Shown piece after piece: positions 18,564-28,132 of a stretch of DNA of 64,000 bases. The translations under genes were made by a program, and so were the position numbers. The DNA comes from Fibrobacterota bacterium (lineage in GTDB: Bacteria > Fibrobacterota > Chitinivibrionia > Chitinivibrionales > Chitinispirillaceae): positions 186,001 to 250,000 of the forward strand of contig JAEYNR010000006.1 of the NCBI GenBank assembly GCA_023412475.1, in the 5' to 3' direction. Under the pieces are notes generated by a model. That model had not been told where the DNA came from, did no database searches, and saw nothing but the letters and a program-made list of their open reading frames with translations. Position 1 is the stretch's first letter. The number at the start of each line of letters is the position of its first letter.

Positions 18564-19709
18564 ATGAAGTCAGAAAGCCCAAAACATGCGGTTTGTCATC
18601 TTGTTTCAGGGGATTTGTGGGCTGGCGCAGAAGTTATGGTGTTCCATCTTTTGAAGGCACTTTCAAATATAAATACACTTTCAGTTTCTGCCATAGTTTT
18701 TAATGACGGCAGACTTGCTTCAGAGCTGAAAAATGCAGGTATCGAGCTAACAGTCATTGAGGAGAGCAGATATTCATTTCCGGTTCTGGTATATAAATCA
18801 TACCAGGTGCTTCGCACAAAAAATGTCTCTATTCTTCATTCTCATCGTCGCAAAGAAAATTTTATCGCGCTGGTAGTTGCAATTTTTCTTCGCGGTGTTA
18901 AGCTTATTCACACTCAGCATGGTATGCCTGAATCTTCACCAGCCAACAGATTAAACTTAAGCTCAATTATCTCCGGAATTAACTTCAAACTACTCTCTCT
19001 TTTTTTTCATCGCAATGTAGTCGTTTCAAATGAAATCCGTAAACTCCTGATTTTTCAAAGGGGATTTCATGAGCAGAAAACAGTTGCAATCCACAATGGA
19101 ATACCAGACACAACTTTCTTAAGTACAAATAGAAACACTGGCGCACAACCGTTCACCATTGGTAGCGCTGGCCGGCTTGTAAAAGTAAAAGATTTCGGGC
19201 TTTTTATTGCAATTTCTGATCTCTTGCGTAACTATGATCAAATAAAATTCCTGCTGGCCGGAGACGGACCTCTGTATTCAGAACTATCCAGGAAGATATC
19301 GGAGTCAGGTTTGAATAACTTCACTTTTTCAGGTAATGTAGATGATATGAACTCATTTTACTCTAAAGTGGATCTTTTTTTGAACACTTCTTTGCACGAA
19401 GGAGTTCCGATGAGCATTCTTGAAGCCATGAGTTATGGAAAACCGGTTATCGCCCCCCGTGTCGGAGGTATTCCCGAAATAATCGAAGATGGTGTTGAAG
19501 GATTTTTAATAGATGGTAGAGAGCCACACAAATTTGCAGATAAATGTCTTTTCTTATCCAGCACACCAGATGTTTATCAAAGGCTGGCAGATAGCGCACG
19601 AGAGAAAATTGCTACCTGCTTTTCAGTTTCAGCGATGGCGCAAAAGTACTATCAAACCTATCTGGACACAATTAGTCAGCAAATACAGAAAAGATCCCGA
19701 TTGCTTTGA
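18564..19709 (+). CDS. Glycosyltransferase family 4
   Basis: A 381-residue GT-B fold retaining glycosyltransferase. The N-terminal half has the acceptor-side HLVSGDLWAGAEVMVFHLL segment. The C-terminal half has the donor-binding elements GSAGRLVKVKDFGLFI, LLAGDGPLYSEL and the EX7E motif in LHEGVPMSILEAMSYGKPVIA. A GGAG Shine-Dalgarno lies 8 bases upstream of the ATG. It would transfer a sugar from an NDP-sugar to a growing glycan at the cytoplasmic face. It is the last gene of the ATP-grasp/glycosyltransferase cluster, and a strong hairpin follows. Donor and acceptor cannot be told. Confidence 0.92.
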   Translation: MKSESPKHAVCHLVSGDLWAGAEVMVFHLLKALSNINTLSVSAIVFNDGRLASELKNAGIELTVIEESRYSFPVLVYKSYQVLRTKNVSILHSHRRKENFIALVVAIFLRGVKLIHTQHGMPESSPANRLNLSSIISGINFKLLSLFFHRNVVVSNEIRKLLIFQRGFHEQKTVAIHNGIPDTTFLSTNRNTGAQPFTIGSAGRLVKVKDFGLFIAISDLLRNYDQIKFLLAGDGPLYSELSRKISESGLNNFTFSGNVDDMNSFYSKVDLFLNTSLHEGVPMSILEAMSYGKPVIAPRVGGIPEIIEDGVEGFLIDGREPHKFADKCLFLSSTPDVYQRLADSAREKIATCFSVSAMAQKYYQTYLDTISQQIQKRSRLL

Positions 19710-19718
19710 CGCATAATA

Positions 19719-19772
19719 AGTACCTGACAAAAAGCTGTTCACGAGGTTATCTTCTGTCAGGTACTATTGTTT
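19719..19772. terminator. Bidirectional terminator-like hairpin
   Basis: AGTACCTGACA (19719-19729) pairs with TGTCAGGTACT (19755-19765) and is followed by a short T-rich stretch. It lies between the convergent GT4 and esterase genes and could end both transcripts. Confidence 0.75.
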
Positions 19773-19782
19773 TAAGTGCAGT

Positions 19783-20916
19783 TTACTGAGCAAGCATGAC
19801 AGTCCGGGCGGTAGAAAAAGAGCCCGATTTCATCTTAATAATAAACACACCGGCCTGTTTCAGTTCTGGGCCAAATTGAAGCACATGTTTTCCTTGAGAA
19901 TAATTCTCTTCTGCAAGGTCAGCGATTATTTTTCCACTAAGAGTATAAGCCTTTACAGAGACAAATGAACGGTGAGGTATTTCGAATGAAACTGATGCCT
20001 TTCCATTTCTGAATTCTACACTGTTATTAAGTGCAAAACCGGAATTGTTATGATTTTTTTTACAGTCCCTGTTCACATTAGTAGGAATACCCTGATCTCT
20101 AATAATTTCCAGCATTTTAGCGGCATAGCGTTTACCGAACTCACGATAACTGTCAGCGGTAAAATGGTAAACATCAGCACCCCTGAGCCCTGCAGACGAA
20201 ATTACATGTGAATTTTGTAAAGTTTGAGGCAGACTCTGAACAAAGTTATTTTGACTGAGCAGGTCACCGGCAAGCAAAGGAACCTTTGATGCATCTAGGC
20301 TCAGATCCGTAATCAGATTGTCGTAGACAGCCTTGACCTTTGAAGGCCAACTGTTATTGTGGGCATCAGTTTCACCCTGGTGCAGCAGAAAGCCTTTAAT
20401 CACACCATCATTTTGTGCAATCTTGGCCATTTCCACAAGCCGTCCATAAGGATTTCCATCATATAGTCTAGCAATATCCTTGAGCCAATTTTCTGCACCA
20501 TTGATGTAGTTTTGATATTTAGCCTTGTCGAATATATCGATTGCAGTTCCAGCAACAGAAACGTTAATAATACCGATCTTGATATGATCAGGCAGACTGT
20601 CAACAAGGGTACGGCCAAAATAATCGCAGGGTGTTAACCCGGTATTGCTTCGGCACAGCGGCGGAACAGCGGTAGTCCAATTTCCTTTGGTCCGGCTCCT
20701 ATCGTTCCAATCCACAGCTGGTAACATCTGAAAACGCTCATTCACACCATTTATGTCCTGCTGCTCAACCCTTGCATTCCCTTCCATATTCGACTGTCCG
20801 AATGCCAGAAATATGAAAAAATTGGGATCTTGAGAAAAGCTATTAGAGGCAAGCAGTGAGACAACAAACAGTGCCAAACCAGCCTTAATACTTCGACTTA
20901 ATTGAGTAGATTTCAT
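19783..20916 (-). CDS. Exported sialate O-acetylesterase-type carbohydrate esterase
   Basis: A secreted SGNH-type esterase related to acetylxylan esterases of family CE6/DUF303. ATG 20916 is preferred over the longer frame (20955), because an AAGGA Shine-Dalgarno precedes it and a signal peptide (SIKAGLALFVVSLLASNSFSQ) follows immediately. The block I serine motif FGQSNMEGN lies near residue 40. The catalytic histidine is probably in DVYHFTADSYREFGKRYA. GFLLHQGETDAH is the typical mid-block. Residues about 295-378 are a beta-sandwich ending in AGVFIIKMKSGSFSTARTVML, which resembles type IX secretion sorting domains. Next to a GH8 xylanase on the same strand, deacetylation of xylan is a likely role (inference). 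Confidence 0.85.
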   Translation of the reverse strand: MKSTQLSRSIKAGLALFVVSLLASNSFSQDPNFFIFLAFGQSNMEGNARVEQQDINGVNERFQMLPAVDWNDRSRTKGNWTTAVPPLCRSNTGLTPCDYFGRTLVDSLPDHIKIGIINVSVAGTAIDIFDKAKYQNYINGAENWLKDIARLYDGNPYGRLVEMAKIAQNDGVIKGFLLHQGETDAHNNSWPSKVKAVYDNLITDLSLDASKVPLLAGDLLSQNNFVQSLPQTLQNSHVISSAGLRGADVYHFTADSYREFGKRYAAKMLEIIRDQGIPTNVNRDCKKNHNNSGFALNNSVEFRNGKASVSFEIPHRSFVSVKAYTLSGKIIADLAEENYSQGKHVLQFGPELKQAGVFIIKMKSGSFSTARTVMLAQ

Positions 20917-21028
20917 ATTTCTGTTCCTTGTTAAAGAATTGTTAAAGGATACCATCAGTAACTATTGAGCTATCAAATCGAAATAAAAATACATGATAAT
21001 ACCTGCTCTAACCGAAGCGGTATTAATA

Positions 21029-21047
21029 CACAGCCAAAAAGGCTGTG
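21029..21047 (-). terminator. Hairpin downstream of the GH8 gene
   Basis: CACAGCC, loop AAAAA and GGCTGTG form a 7-bp stem 41 bases beyond the GH8 stop on the minus strand. The flanking GGTATTAAT and ATTAACACC extend the pairing imperfectly. It probably separates the GH8 and esterase transcripts. Confidence 0.55.
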
Positions 21048-21087
21048 CATTAACACCGTGAAGTTAATAATAGAACAGACTTATAAC

Positions 21088-22896
21088 TCAAAGATCCTCA
21101 TGGCCAAAGACCTGAAAGTTTCCGGTGGCATGGAGCATACCTAGCATATAAAGTAATCCATCATAATAGATGTACTGATCGTCTGTCGGTGGTTCCATAT
21201 CCCAGAGATCCTTAGCAAACTTAACGCTCAGTAGTGTCCCATCCGAGGCCTTGGCTGTAGCCCTGTTGGCAGCATACGCATTCATAGCTGCCAGACCTGG
21301 ACGCAGGCCGGTTTTGTTTTGCGTATTATCACCAAACTTTGAATTGCCATCGATTGACCATAGAGGCCAGTACCCTTTTCCTTCCCGTTTGGAATCGAAA
21401 AAGCCAAGGTAAGTATTGTACCAGTTTGTAGCAAAGGATTTGTCTGTTGAACTTGTTGTTCCACGCCAGTCTCCATAATCCTCACTGGCTTTACCATCGA
21501 AATAAAGGTCAGAGATCCACAGATCCAGTTCTACATTCTGCACAGTTCTCCATGCATCCCAATCGAAAGGAATGTTTGTAGTTGGGCTTCCTACCATCAG
21601 TCCTGTTGTTGTTGAAACGCAACCGGCCAGATGCTTTCGACCTGCATTGGCAATGTTGGCCCAGTCGGAATTGTGGTTGCCACAGAATTTCGAAATCAAT
21701 GTATAGAAACCCGGCATTATATAGGATGGATCGACAGTGGCATTCCCACGTACGAACACTGGTAAGTTGCGGTTAAATACACCATTACTGAACATGGCAT
21801 TTGAAAGCGCATCGGCATCTTGCTGATATTTGGAGTCACCCCATCTTTTGGCAGCAAAAAGCAGATCCATCAGAAAATACTCTTCACCATCGGGCGCATA
21901 ATCATTTCCCTTGGCAGAACCATTTGTGTTGCGTTGCCAGTTAAACATCCCATCAGATCTTTTCATATTCCTCTTTGTCCAGGCCCATATCTTATCAAAA
22001 ACATCCTGCATATCCAGTTGCACGGCGATCATCATACCGTAGGACTGACCTTCTGATCGCACATCGTCAAATTCTACGTCTTCGATATACGCCTCAGAGC
22101 CAAGATCATTGTAGAGCTTGCTGCCGTTTGGTTTATTAATTGAGTTTTTAAAGTAGATGTTAACCATATTTTCGATCTTGGCATCGCATTCTTCCTTTGT
22201 CTTGCCAAGTTCTCTTATAAACAGGCATTCTGCATTGCTTTTAGCAGAATCCATTACGATCGCAACATCTGCCTGACTATAAGAATCAAGCGGTTTTTTT
22301 ACAGTATCATAGCCGGATTTCATAACAACAAGTGTATCGACACTTGCAGTTACTGCTGCAATGCTGTAGCTCCGTGAAGAAGCCACTGTCTGTGCTCTAT
22401 TGCCGCTCACGAAAATTTTGTTTCCGGCAGATGCAATTAGTTTGCAGCTTGCAGCAGATTGATCAATCGTTATATGTAATACGTAGAATCCAGGTGCCAG
22501 TTCCGGAAGAGTGAGTGTTTGTAGACCTGTGCTCATAGCAGGTAATTGAATCGCAACAACTCTTTTGCCATTGCCAGAAAAAAGTGCGATTGAACCATTG
22601 GTAGCTGGTGCAGGGATGAAAAAACGGAGTCTATTTCCCTGAATGCCAATATTGTTGATACCCTGTGCAGTCCTGCGTGTCTGATTCACCCTGATAGAAG
22701 TGCTGCTGAGTGTGAAAGCACCGTTTGCATCGGTGGAATCGGTTATGGCCGGATCGGAAAGAAGCGATACCGTTGCTTGGGGAACTGGTGTACCCTTGCT
22801 GGTTTTGACCGTTCCGGTTATGTTGATTGTCGGTGCTGCCTGCGCATATATTGCGATGGCCAGTACTGCTGTAAGAAACAGTCTTGTTAAACGCAT
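21088..22896 (-). CDS. Exported GH8 xylanase / reducing-end xylose-releasing exo-oligoxylanase
   Basis: A 602-residue secreted glycoside hydrolase. A signal peptide covers residues 1-20, a carboxypeptidase-regulatory-like domain about 22-72, and a beta-sandwich about 78-165 resembling a sorting domain but placed internally. The GH8 catalytic (alpha/alpha)6 barrel runs from about 220 to the end. The catalytic acid is in DVRSEGQSYGMMIAVQ and the base/metal-side residue in APDGEEYFLMDLLF. The DVRSEG-SYGMM form is typical of Rex enzymes that remove xylose from the reducing end of xylo-oligosaccharides. An AGGGAG Shine-Dalgarno precedes the ATG. It is read in the same direction as the esterase, and together they suggest xylan use. 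Confidence 0.88.
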   Translation of the reverse strand: MRLTRLFLTAVLAIAIYAQAAPTINITGTVKTSKGTPVPQATVSLLSDPAITDSTDANGAFTLSSTSIRVNQTRRTAQGINNIGIQGNRLRFFIPAPATNGSIALFSGNGKRVVAIQLPAMSTGLQTLTLPELAPGFYVLHITIDQSAASCKLIASAGNKIFVSGNRAQTVASSRSYSIAAVTASVDTLVVMKSGYDTVKKPLDSYSQADVAIVMDSAKSNAECLFIRELGKTKEECDAKIENMVNIYFKNSINKPNGSKLYNDLGSEAYIEDVEFDDVRSEGQSYGMMIAVQLDMQDVFDKIWAWTKRNMKRSDGMFNWQRNTNGSAKGNDYAPDGEEYFLMDLLFAAKRWGDSKYQQDADALSNAMFSNGVFNRNLPVFVRGNATVDPSYIMPGFYTLISKFCGNHNSDWANIANAGRKHLAGCVSTTTGLMVGSPTTNIPFDWDAWRTVQNVELDLWISDLYFDGKASEDYGDWRGTTSSTDKSFATNWYNTYLGFFDSKREGKGYWPLWSIDGNSKFGDNTQNKTGLRPGLAAMNAYAANRATAKASDGTLLSVKFAKDLWDMEPPTDDQYIYYDGLLYMLGMLHATGNFQVFGHEDL

Positions 22897-23364
22897 AAAT
22901 TGCTCCCTGTTGCTGAAACATACTACTTAATTTAAGAAAAATTTGTCGAAGAATGATTTAATAATAAAGTTTATTGTTAATAATATAAATACAGAATCAG
23001 CGATGTCAAATTGAACAAGAAGTTAACAGGCTTAAACTGAGTATGATGAGCTTGCAATACTCGCAACAACAACTGCTTTAGAGCAGTATTTGTAGAATTT
23101 TCCCTTGCTGGTGAAAAACAAGAAGTACGCTGGAGAAATTACTTCTGCAACTGGACAGGTGTATGAGTCCATTTTGCGATAACAAACTGCCTTTACTCAC
23201 TTTAACCTAACGGATACCCAGACCTGTCTCACTTTTTACCCTTAATTGCTTAAAATTCCTGCCTTGAGATTCAAAATTTCAAACTGAATTTAAGTGGTCT
23301 CTATGTATAATATCAAATTAGTTGCCAGAGCTCCTTTTAACTATTTCAAAAAAGCGGAGAAAGA
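22897..23364. other. Intergenic region without a recognised gene
   Basis: A 468-base AT-rich spacer between the divergent GH8 gene and the broken secreted-protein gene. It must contain the GH8 promoter. Nothing else was recognised. Confidence 0.5.
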
Positions 23365-23679
23365 ATGAAGAGAAACAGCACCTTTACAATGGCTGTCATC
23401 CCCCTTGTCTCAGTATCCATTTACGCTCAAATATGGTTCGGCACGGTCCGTGACATCCGCACTCTCCAACCAATTCCAAATGCCCGCGTATGCACTGGAC
23501 ACCTTGGAATGGTGGATTTGACATGCACCGTTTCGGAATAAGACGGTTCATTTAGTGTTTCCTTAAAATCGGGATCTGTCTGCAACATTCCTGTCACAGC
23601 TCTCAAATCGGGTATATATGTTTTGTCTGTTACAGGCACAAATTATGACGAAAGCACCCGATTCCTTTTGTCGAAATGA
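23365..23679 (+). pseudogene. Remnant of a small exported protein with an in-frame stop
   Basis: ATG 23365 opens a signal peptide (MAVIPLVSVSIYAQ) and a carboxypeptidase-regulatory-like segment (GTVRDIRTLQPIPNARVCTG). The frame meets TAA at 23539 directly before DGSFSVSLKSG, where such domains continue. It then runs on to GIYVLSVTGTNYDESTRFLL, which looks like the end of a sorting domain, and stops at 23677. A single base change would restore about 104 codons. Since signal, one domain and tail are present with little between them, a larger internal deletion is also possible. A good terminator follows. Confidence 0.7.
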
Positions 23680-23735
23680 CATTGCAGGGAGATGTTTGCC
23701 CGGAGAGCGGTGTACTCCATTATTTATTTCATTTT

Positions 23736-23766
23736 AAAGGCCCGACCATCAGGAAGGGCTTTTTTT
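23736..23766 (+). terminator. Rho-independent terminator
   Basis: AAAGGCCC, a 12-base loop and GGGCTTTTTTT form a stem of 4 G/C pairs extended by A/T and G/T pairs, with a run of seven Ts. It lies after the remnant gene at 23365-23679. Confidence 0.8.
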
Positions 23767-24014
23767 CCTTTCTCCATTTCAGCGTATCTCTCGGTTTCCG
23801 AAAATCATATACTGATCTGATATTCGCATTATAATTGGTTATTAAAGAATCCGGATCTTAGATTATATGAATGATAAAATTACTGGTTTGAATCTTATAT
23901 TAAATCAATATACCAATTGGGAATATTGATGATGAAATGTTAAAAAGAACAACTGTTACATGTATTGATATACGAAGTATAAGCGGAAAACTGAAGAAAT
24001 AAGAGTGGATAGAT

Positions 24015-24515
24015 ATGAAGATACTGGAAACACCTCGATTGATTCTTGAAGTAATTGAAGATGATAGATTTGATGAGTTAGCAGATTTATTAGCAAACGA
24101 AAAAGTTCACAGGTTTTTTCCTAAGACTTTAGATCGAAAAGAATCTTATGAATTCTTTGAAGAAGTTAGAAAAAGACAAAACGAAGACGGGATGTCATTT
24201 TGGGCTGTGATACAAAAAGAAGATTTAAAATTTCTTGGTATTTGTGGACTGTTTAAACAAAACGTAGATAATACGGTCGAAATTGAAGTTGGATACAGAA
24301 TCAATGATATTTTTTGGGGAAAAGGATACGGTACCGAAGCAGCTAAAGGATGCCTTCAATATGCAAAAGACAAACTGAAGTTAACTTCAGTTATAAGCCT
24401 GATTCTTCCGGAGAACAGTCAATCGATACGTGTAGCTGAGAAGAACGGATTAAAACTTGAGAAACAATCAATGTTCCACGAGAAGATACACAATGTTTAT
24501 CGAATTTATTTGTAA
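24015..24515 (+). CDS. GNAT family N-acetyltransferase (RimJ/RimL type)
   Basis: A 166-residue acetyl-CoA-dependent acetyltransferase. The N-terminal ETPRLILEVIEDDRFDEL is typical of the RimJ/RimL branch. The acetyl-CoA-binding motif A is WGKGYGTEAAKGCLQYA near residue 100, and NSQSIRVAEKNGLK near residue 137 is the conserved motif B. The substrate may be a ribosomal-protein N-terminus or a small amine; it cannot be told. It stands alone ahead of a YdeI-like gene. Confidence 0.9.
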   Translation: MKILETPRLILEVIEDDRFDELADLLANEKVHRFFPKTLDRKESYEFFEEVRKRQNEDGMSFWAVIQKEDLKFLGICGLFKQNVDNTVEIEVGYRINDIFWGKGYGTEAAKGCLQYAKDKLKLTSVISLILPENSQSIRVAEKNGLKLEKQSMFHEKIHNVYRIYL

Positions 24516-24650
24516 AAATTAGGCTTGGAAAGTAGGATGTGTTTCCGAAGAAGGTTACTTGGCTGGTAACGGATGAATATGGAACAGTCAATTCATAATT
24601 TCACTTATTAAAATTAAATGCCCTCTTATCTCATTACAAATGAGGGAGAT

Positions 24651-25223
24651 ATGAATGAAGAAATAAGCTTTAAAAGCCGGCATGAATTTAGGAAATGGTT
24701 ATCTACTAAGAATCTTGAATCCAGAGGTGTGTGGATTGTTTTTTCAAAGGATAAGGAGAGTAAATTTACTGCATATGATGCATTGGAAGAGGCGCTGTCA
24801 TTTGGATGGATCGATGGTTTAATAAAGAAAATCAATGACAAATCCTATAAAAAGTATTTTTCTCCCAGGAAAAAGGGAAGCAGATGGTCTGACAAAAATA
24901 AGAAAATCATTGAAGAGCTCATAAAAAAAGGGGAAATGGCAGAAAATGGTTTATTAGCGATTCAAAGGGCAAAAGAGGATGGATCGTGGGATATTGAAGA
25001 CCGCAGAAACATGGGTGATGATAAGTATGTGCTGTTTGAATCAAAAATAAGTGCCAATATTAAAGCGTATCATAATTATGTAAATATGCCTCAGTCAATA
25101 AAGAAACAATTTGTCGGTTTGTATAATGAACCAAAAAGAGAAGAAACTAAAGAAAAGAGGTTGTTGGAGTTATTGCATCTGTTAGAAGAGAATATTAAAC
25201 CGATGGATAAATATAAGAAATAG
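24651..25223 (+). CDS. YdeI/OmpD-associated family protein
   Basis: A 190-residue cytoplasmic protein of the YdeI/bacteriocin-protection family. Family features are SRGVWIVFSKDKES near residue 25, YDALEEALSFGWIDG near residue 40, and RWSDKNKKIIEELIKKG. The biochemical function is not known. ATG 24651 is chosen because GAGGGAGAT directly precedes it; an upstream ATG at 24618 has no such site. Lys- and Glu-rich composition and low G+C differ somewhat from the housekeeping block and match the neighbouring GNAT gene, so the pair may have been acquired together (inference). Confidence 0.85.
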   Translation: MNEEISFKSRHEFRKWLSTKNLESRGVWIVFSKDKESKFTAYDALEEALSFGWIDGLIKKINDKSYKKYFSPRKKGSRWSDKNKKIIEELIKKGEMAENGLLAIQRAKEDGSWDIEDRRNMGDDKYVLFESKISANIKAYHNYVNMPQSIKKQFVGLYNEPKREETKEKRLLELLHLLEENIKPMDKYKK

Positions 25224-25727
25224 AAATATCAGTATAGTGGTGAGATGTCGCTAACCTGTTTGATATCAAGTGGCCGCAATCTGGCAACTGTTAATCTTAA
25301 GCCGCGCTTGAATCGGCTCAATCTTCCTACCGGACTAGCCAAAAAAAACTTATTTGCTCAAAGTTAGGCTGCATGGGAACTGCGGAAACTTACACTTTTC
25401 GCTTTCAACTGCCCTCTTCGACTTTCAATTTTTAGAGTCCTTATCCAGTTAGGGATAAAATATTTATAGCACGCATAATGACAATAAAACCTCCTCATCC
25501 TGTAGGAACGGAATAAATCTTTTCCCATCTTACCAGTCCCACCAGGAATGAGCGTCCATGCTGATAATAATTTCGAATCTCACCTTCCGGAATGGATACA
25601 AAAACACAAAAAGCACCCACTGTTCCAATCATTACTTTACGATAAAAAAAAAGCAGGCATAATTGTTGAATTGTGATTATAAGTACAAATAAGATTTGAT
25701 CTAGAAAATCTTAACAAGGATAATCTT
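25224..25727. other. Intergenic region, possible small coding relic
   Basis: A 504-base spacer. A 42-codon frame at 25548-25676 (MSVHADNNF... to KKKAGIIVEL) has a protein-like composition but no recognised homology or Shine-Dalgarno, so it is not called as a gene. Confidence 0.4.
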
Positions 25728-26177
25728 ATGGCTTCGGGTAACACAGTAACACTCCACCGAGTTCTCAGAGCAAAACCTGAACGGGTTTATCGTGCATTCA
25801 TAGACCCTGAAGCGATGGTTAAGTGGCTGCCTCCTAATGGATTCACCGGCAAGGTGCATCAAAGCAATGTACGCGTTGATGGTGTCTACCGGATGTCATT
25901 TACTAATTTCAGTACAGGAAAAACAGAATCTTTCAGTGGGGTTTACCGGGAGCTCAGAGAAAATGAGCTAATACGGTATACAGACCGTTTTGATGATCCC
26001 GGAATGCCTGGTGAAATCCAGACGACAGTAAAGCTCAAAGATGTCATGGGCGCAACAGAGCTTTCAATCACTCAGGAAGGTGTCCCTGCCACAATTCCTC
26101 TTGAATACTGTTATATGGGCTGGCAGGAATCATTATCGCTTCTGGCACTGTTGGTTGAACCTGAAATTCCCGATTAA
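25728..26177 (+). CDS. SRPBCC (AHSA1-like) family protein
   Basis: A 149-residue START/Bet v1-like protein of the Hsp90-ATPase-activator-homologue (AHSA1) branch. The signature start VTLHRVLRAKPERVYRAFIDP near residue 5 and the end MGWQESLSLLALLVEPEI are typical. Members bind hydrophobic ligands; the function in bacteria is mostly unknown. An AAGGATAA Shine-Dalgarno precedes the ATG. It is isolated, with no ArsR-type regulator beside it as is often seen. Confidence 0.9.
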   Translation: MASGNTVTLHRVLRAKPERVYRAFIDPEAMVKWLPPNGFTGKVHQSNVRVDGVYRMSFTNFSTGKTESFSGVYRELRENELIRYTDRFDDPGMPGEIQTTVKLKDVMGATELSITQEGVPATIPLEYCYMGWQESLSLLALLVEPEIPD

Positions 26178-26356
26178 AAATAGTTCTTCTTAGAAGCAGT
26201 TTAAAATGTGCAAAGTAGCTTCTGTCATGTACAACTGAATAAACTTATAACAATCAATTTCAGGGTGTGCCCAAACAGTGATTCTTATAATTAGTATTAA
26301 GAATAATGTATAATTAGAGCATCACCTTATCAGATAATTAATGAATTGAGCTGTAT

Positions 26357-28108
26357 ATGAGATTAACAAATTCAGTTGCTACTGTGTGTTGTTGGGTTGC
26401 ATTCCTTTTTTCCTTATCATTTTCCGTACCGGTTTCCATTCCGGTACTCAGAATGACTTTTCCGGCAAGCTGGGATGAAAACTGGTTTGGTTCTGCTGCT
26501 GTGTATGATCTTGATAATGACGGCACTATGGAGATAATAGCCGGCAGGCACAGTGTTTTGTATGTCTGGGACAATAAAGGGAAGATGCTCTGGCGGGCAC
26601 CTGTTGGGGAAAATTCCTCATCAGCCAACGATCATGGCTCATCGCGCCAGTATGCGGCCCCGGTAGTAGGCGATCTTGACAATGATGGTAACGGTGAAAT
26701 CACCATCGCTTACTCCAACAAAGTAGCCCTTTATGATCACACTGGAAAAATATTGCCCGGGTGGCCACAGACATTTCCCGGTTCCGATGGAGAGTTTCGA
26801 TCGATAGCAGGTGTTGATCTCGATCGTAACGGTACGATTGAGATTCTTGCGGCTAAAACATCAAAAGGTCCTGTTACCGTTGCGTGGGATATAAGTGGCA
26901 AGGTTCTCTCCGGATGGCCACAAGTTAAAGGGTGCGAAAAATGCAATGATTATGGCGGATACAATCAAAATATCGGAGCTGCGGATCTTGACGGTGACTC
27001 GATTCCTGAAGTGATCAGCACCTATGACATCTGCCATATCGGAATAATGCATGCCGATGGGACACCCTTTAAGGCCGATCCGATGTTCAGCGGATCATGG
27101 GCGTCAAGTGTTCCGATGTTTCACAAAACCGAACTTGCAAAACAGGGATGGGGTGGCGATGGCAATGATCGGGATGAATTTACCGATTCACCACCAGTTT
27201 TTGGTGATATCGATGGTGACGGACTGCTGGAACTTGTCATGTATTCAGATCATGAAAAAGCCGGCGAATATAATAATTTAGGGAATTGCCTCTAAGTATT
27301 GAATCCGGATATGACACGTATAAAAGGGTTCGAAACGCCTCTGTGTTCAGCAATGCCACTTTATACAGGATATGAAAACAACATCGTCCAGGTTGCACCT
27401 GCACCAGCTCTCGCCAATATTACTGATGACAAACGGCCCGAGATTGTAGTTCCATCATACGATGGATATATGCGGTGCTTCTCTCCTGATGGGAAAATCC
27501 TGTGGGAGTATAATTTTGATAATGGAAAGAGTACGTTCATCGGTGCGAGCGGCGCGGTGATCGGTGATCTGAACAGTGATTCCATACCGTAAATCATCTT
27601 TACAACGCATTCTGTCGGGCAGGATCTCTCCAACTTGATAATACTTGATAACAAAGGGGCTTTGCTCCACAAAGTACCAATTGCCAAAAGGGGAAGCATG
27701 AGTCCGCCCTGCCTTGCAGATATCGATGGAGACCACAAGGTTGAGATTGTCCTTTCTCTCAAAGATGTACTGGGCGGCAAAGCCGGAGGAGTACAGATCT
27801 GGGATATTGCCTCATCAACTGACAACTGTCTTCCATGGCCTACCGGCAGAGGAAACAACCTGCGAAACGGGCAGTGCTCAAAGAATCAAAGCAGCTCTGC
27901 ATCAATTCGTCCTAAATACAGACAAATGGAGCATTTCAAGTCGAGTACCATTGTAGAGATTTACAATTTAAAAGGTCAACTGATTGCTTCAAGAAAAATC
28001 CAGCCAGGACACCAAGCGCTGCACCAGAAAATTGGGCCAGGGCTCTATTTGTATAAAACCGTAGAGGATAATTATCGAAACGCGAAACTGATGATTGCAG
28101 ACAAATAG
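26357..28108 (+). pseudogene. Exported FG-GAP/VCBS-repeat protein interrupted by two stops
   Basis: One reading frame of 584 codons is broken by TAA at 27293 and TAA at 27590, without frame change. It encodes a signal peptide (about residues 1-22) and a beta-propeller of FG-GAP-like blades with calcium-type acidic loops (DLDNDGTMEI, DLDNDGNGEI, DIDGDGLLEL, DIDGDHKVEI). It ends in a beta-sandwich sorting-like domain closing with GPGLYLYKTVEDNYRNAKLM. The second stop replaces what should be Glu in DSIPEI, a single G-to-T change. It was probably a cell-surface or secreted protein. Both stops being sequencing errors is possible but less likely. Confidence 0.85.
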
Positions 28109-28132
28109 TCAGAAGGAAAGTCAAAATCATAA

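Noticed and set aside
25548..25676. 42-codon ORF upstream of the SRPBCC gene
   Set aside because: No Shine-Dalgarno and no recognised similarity; left as a possible relic.
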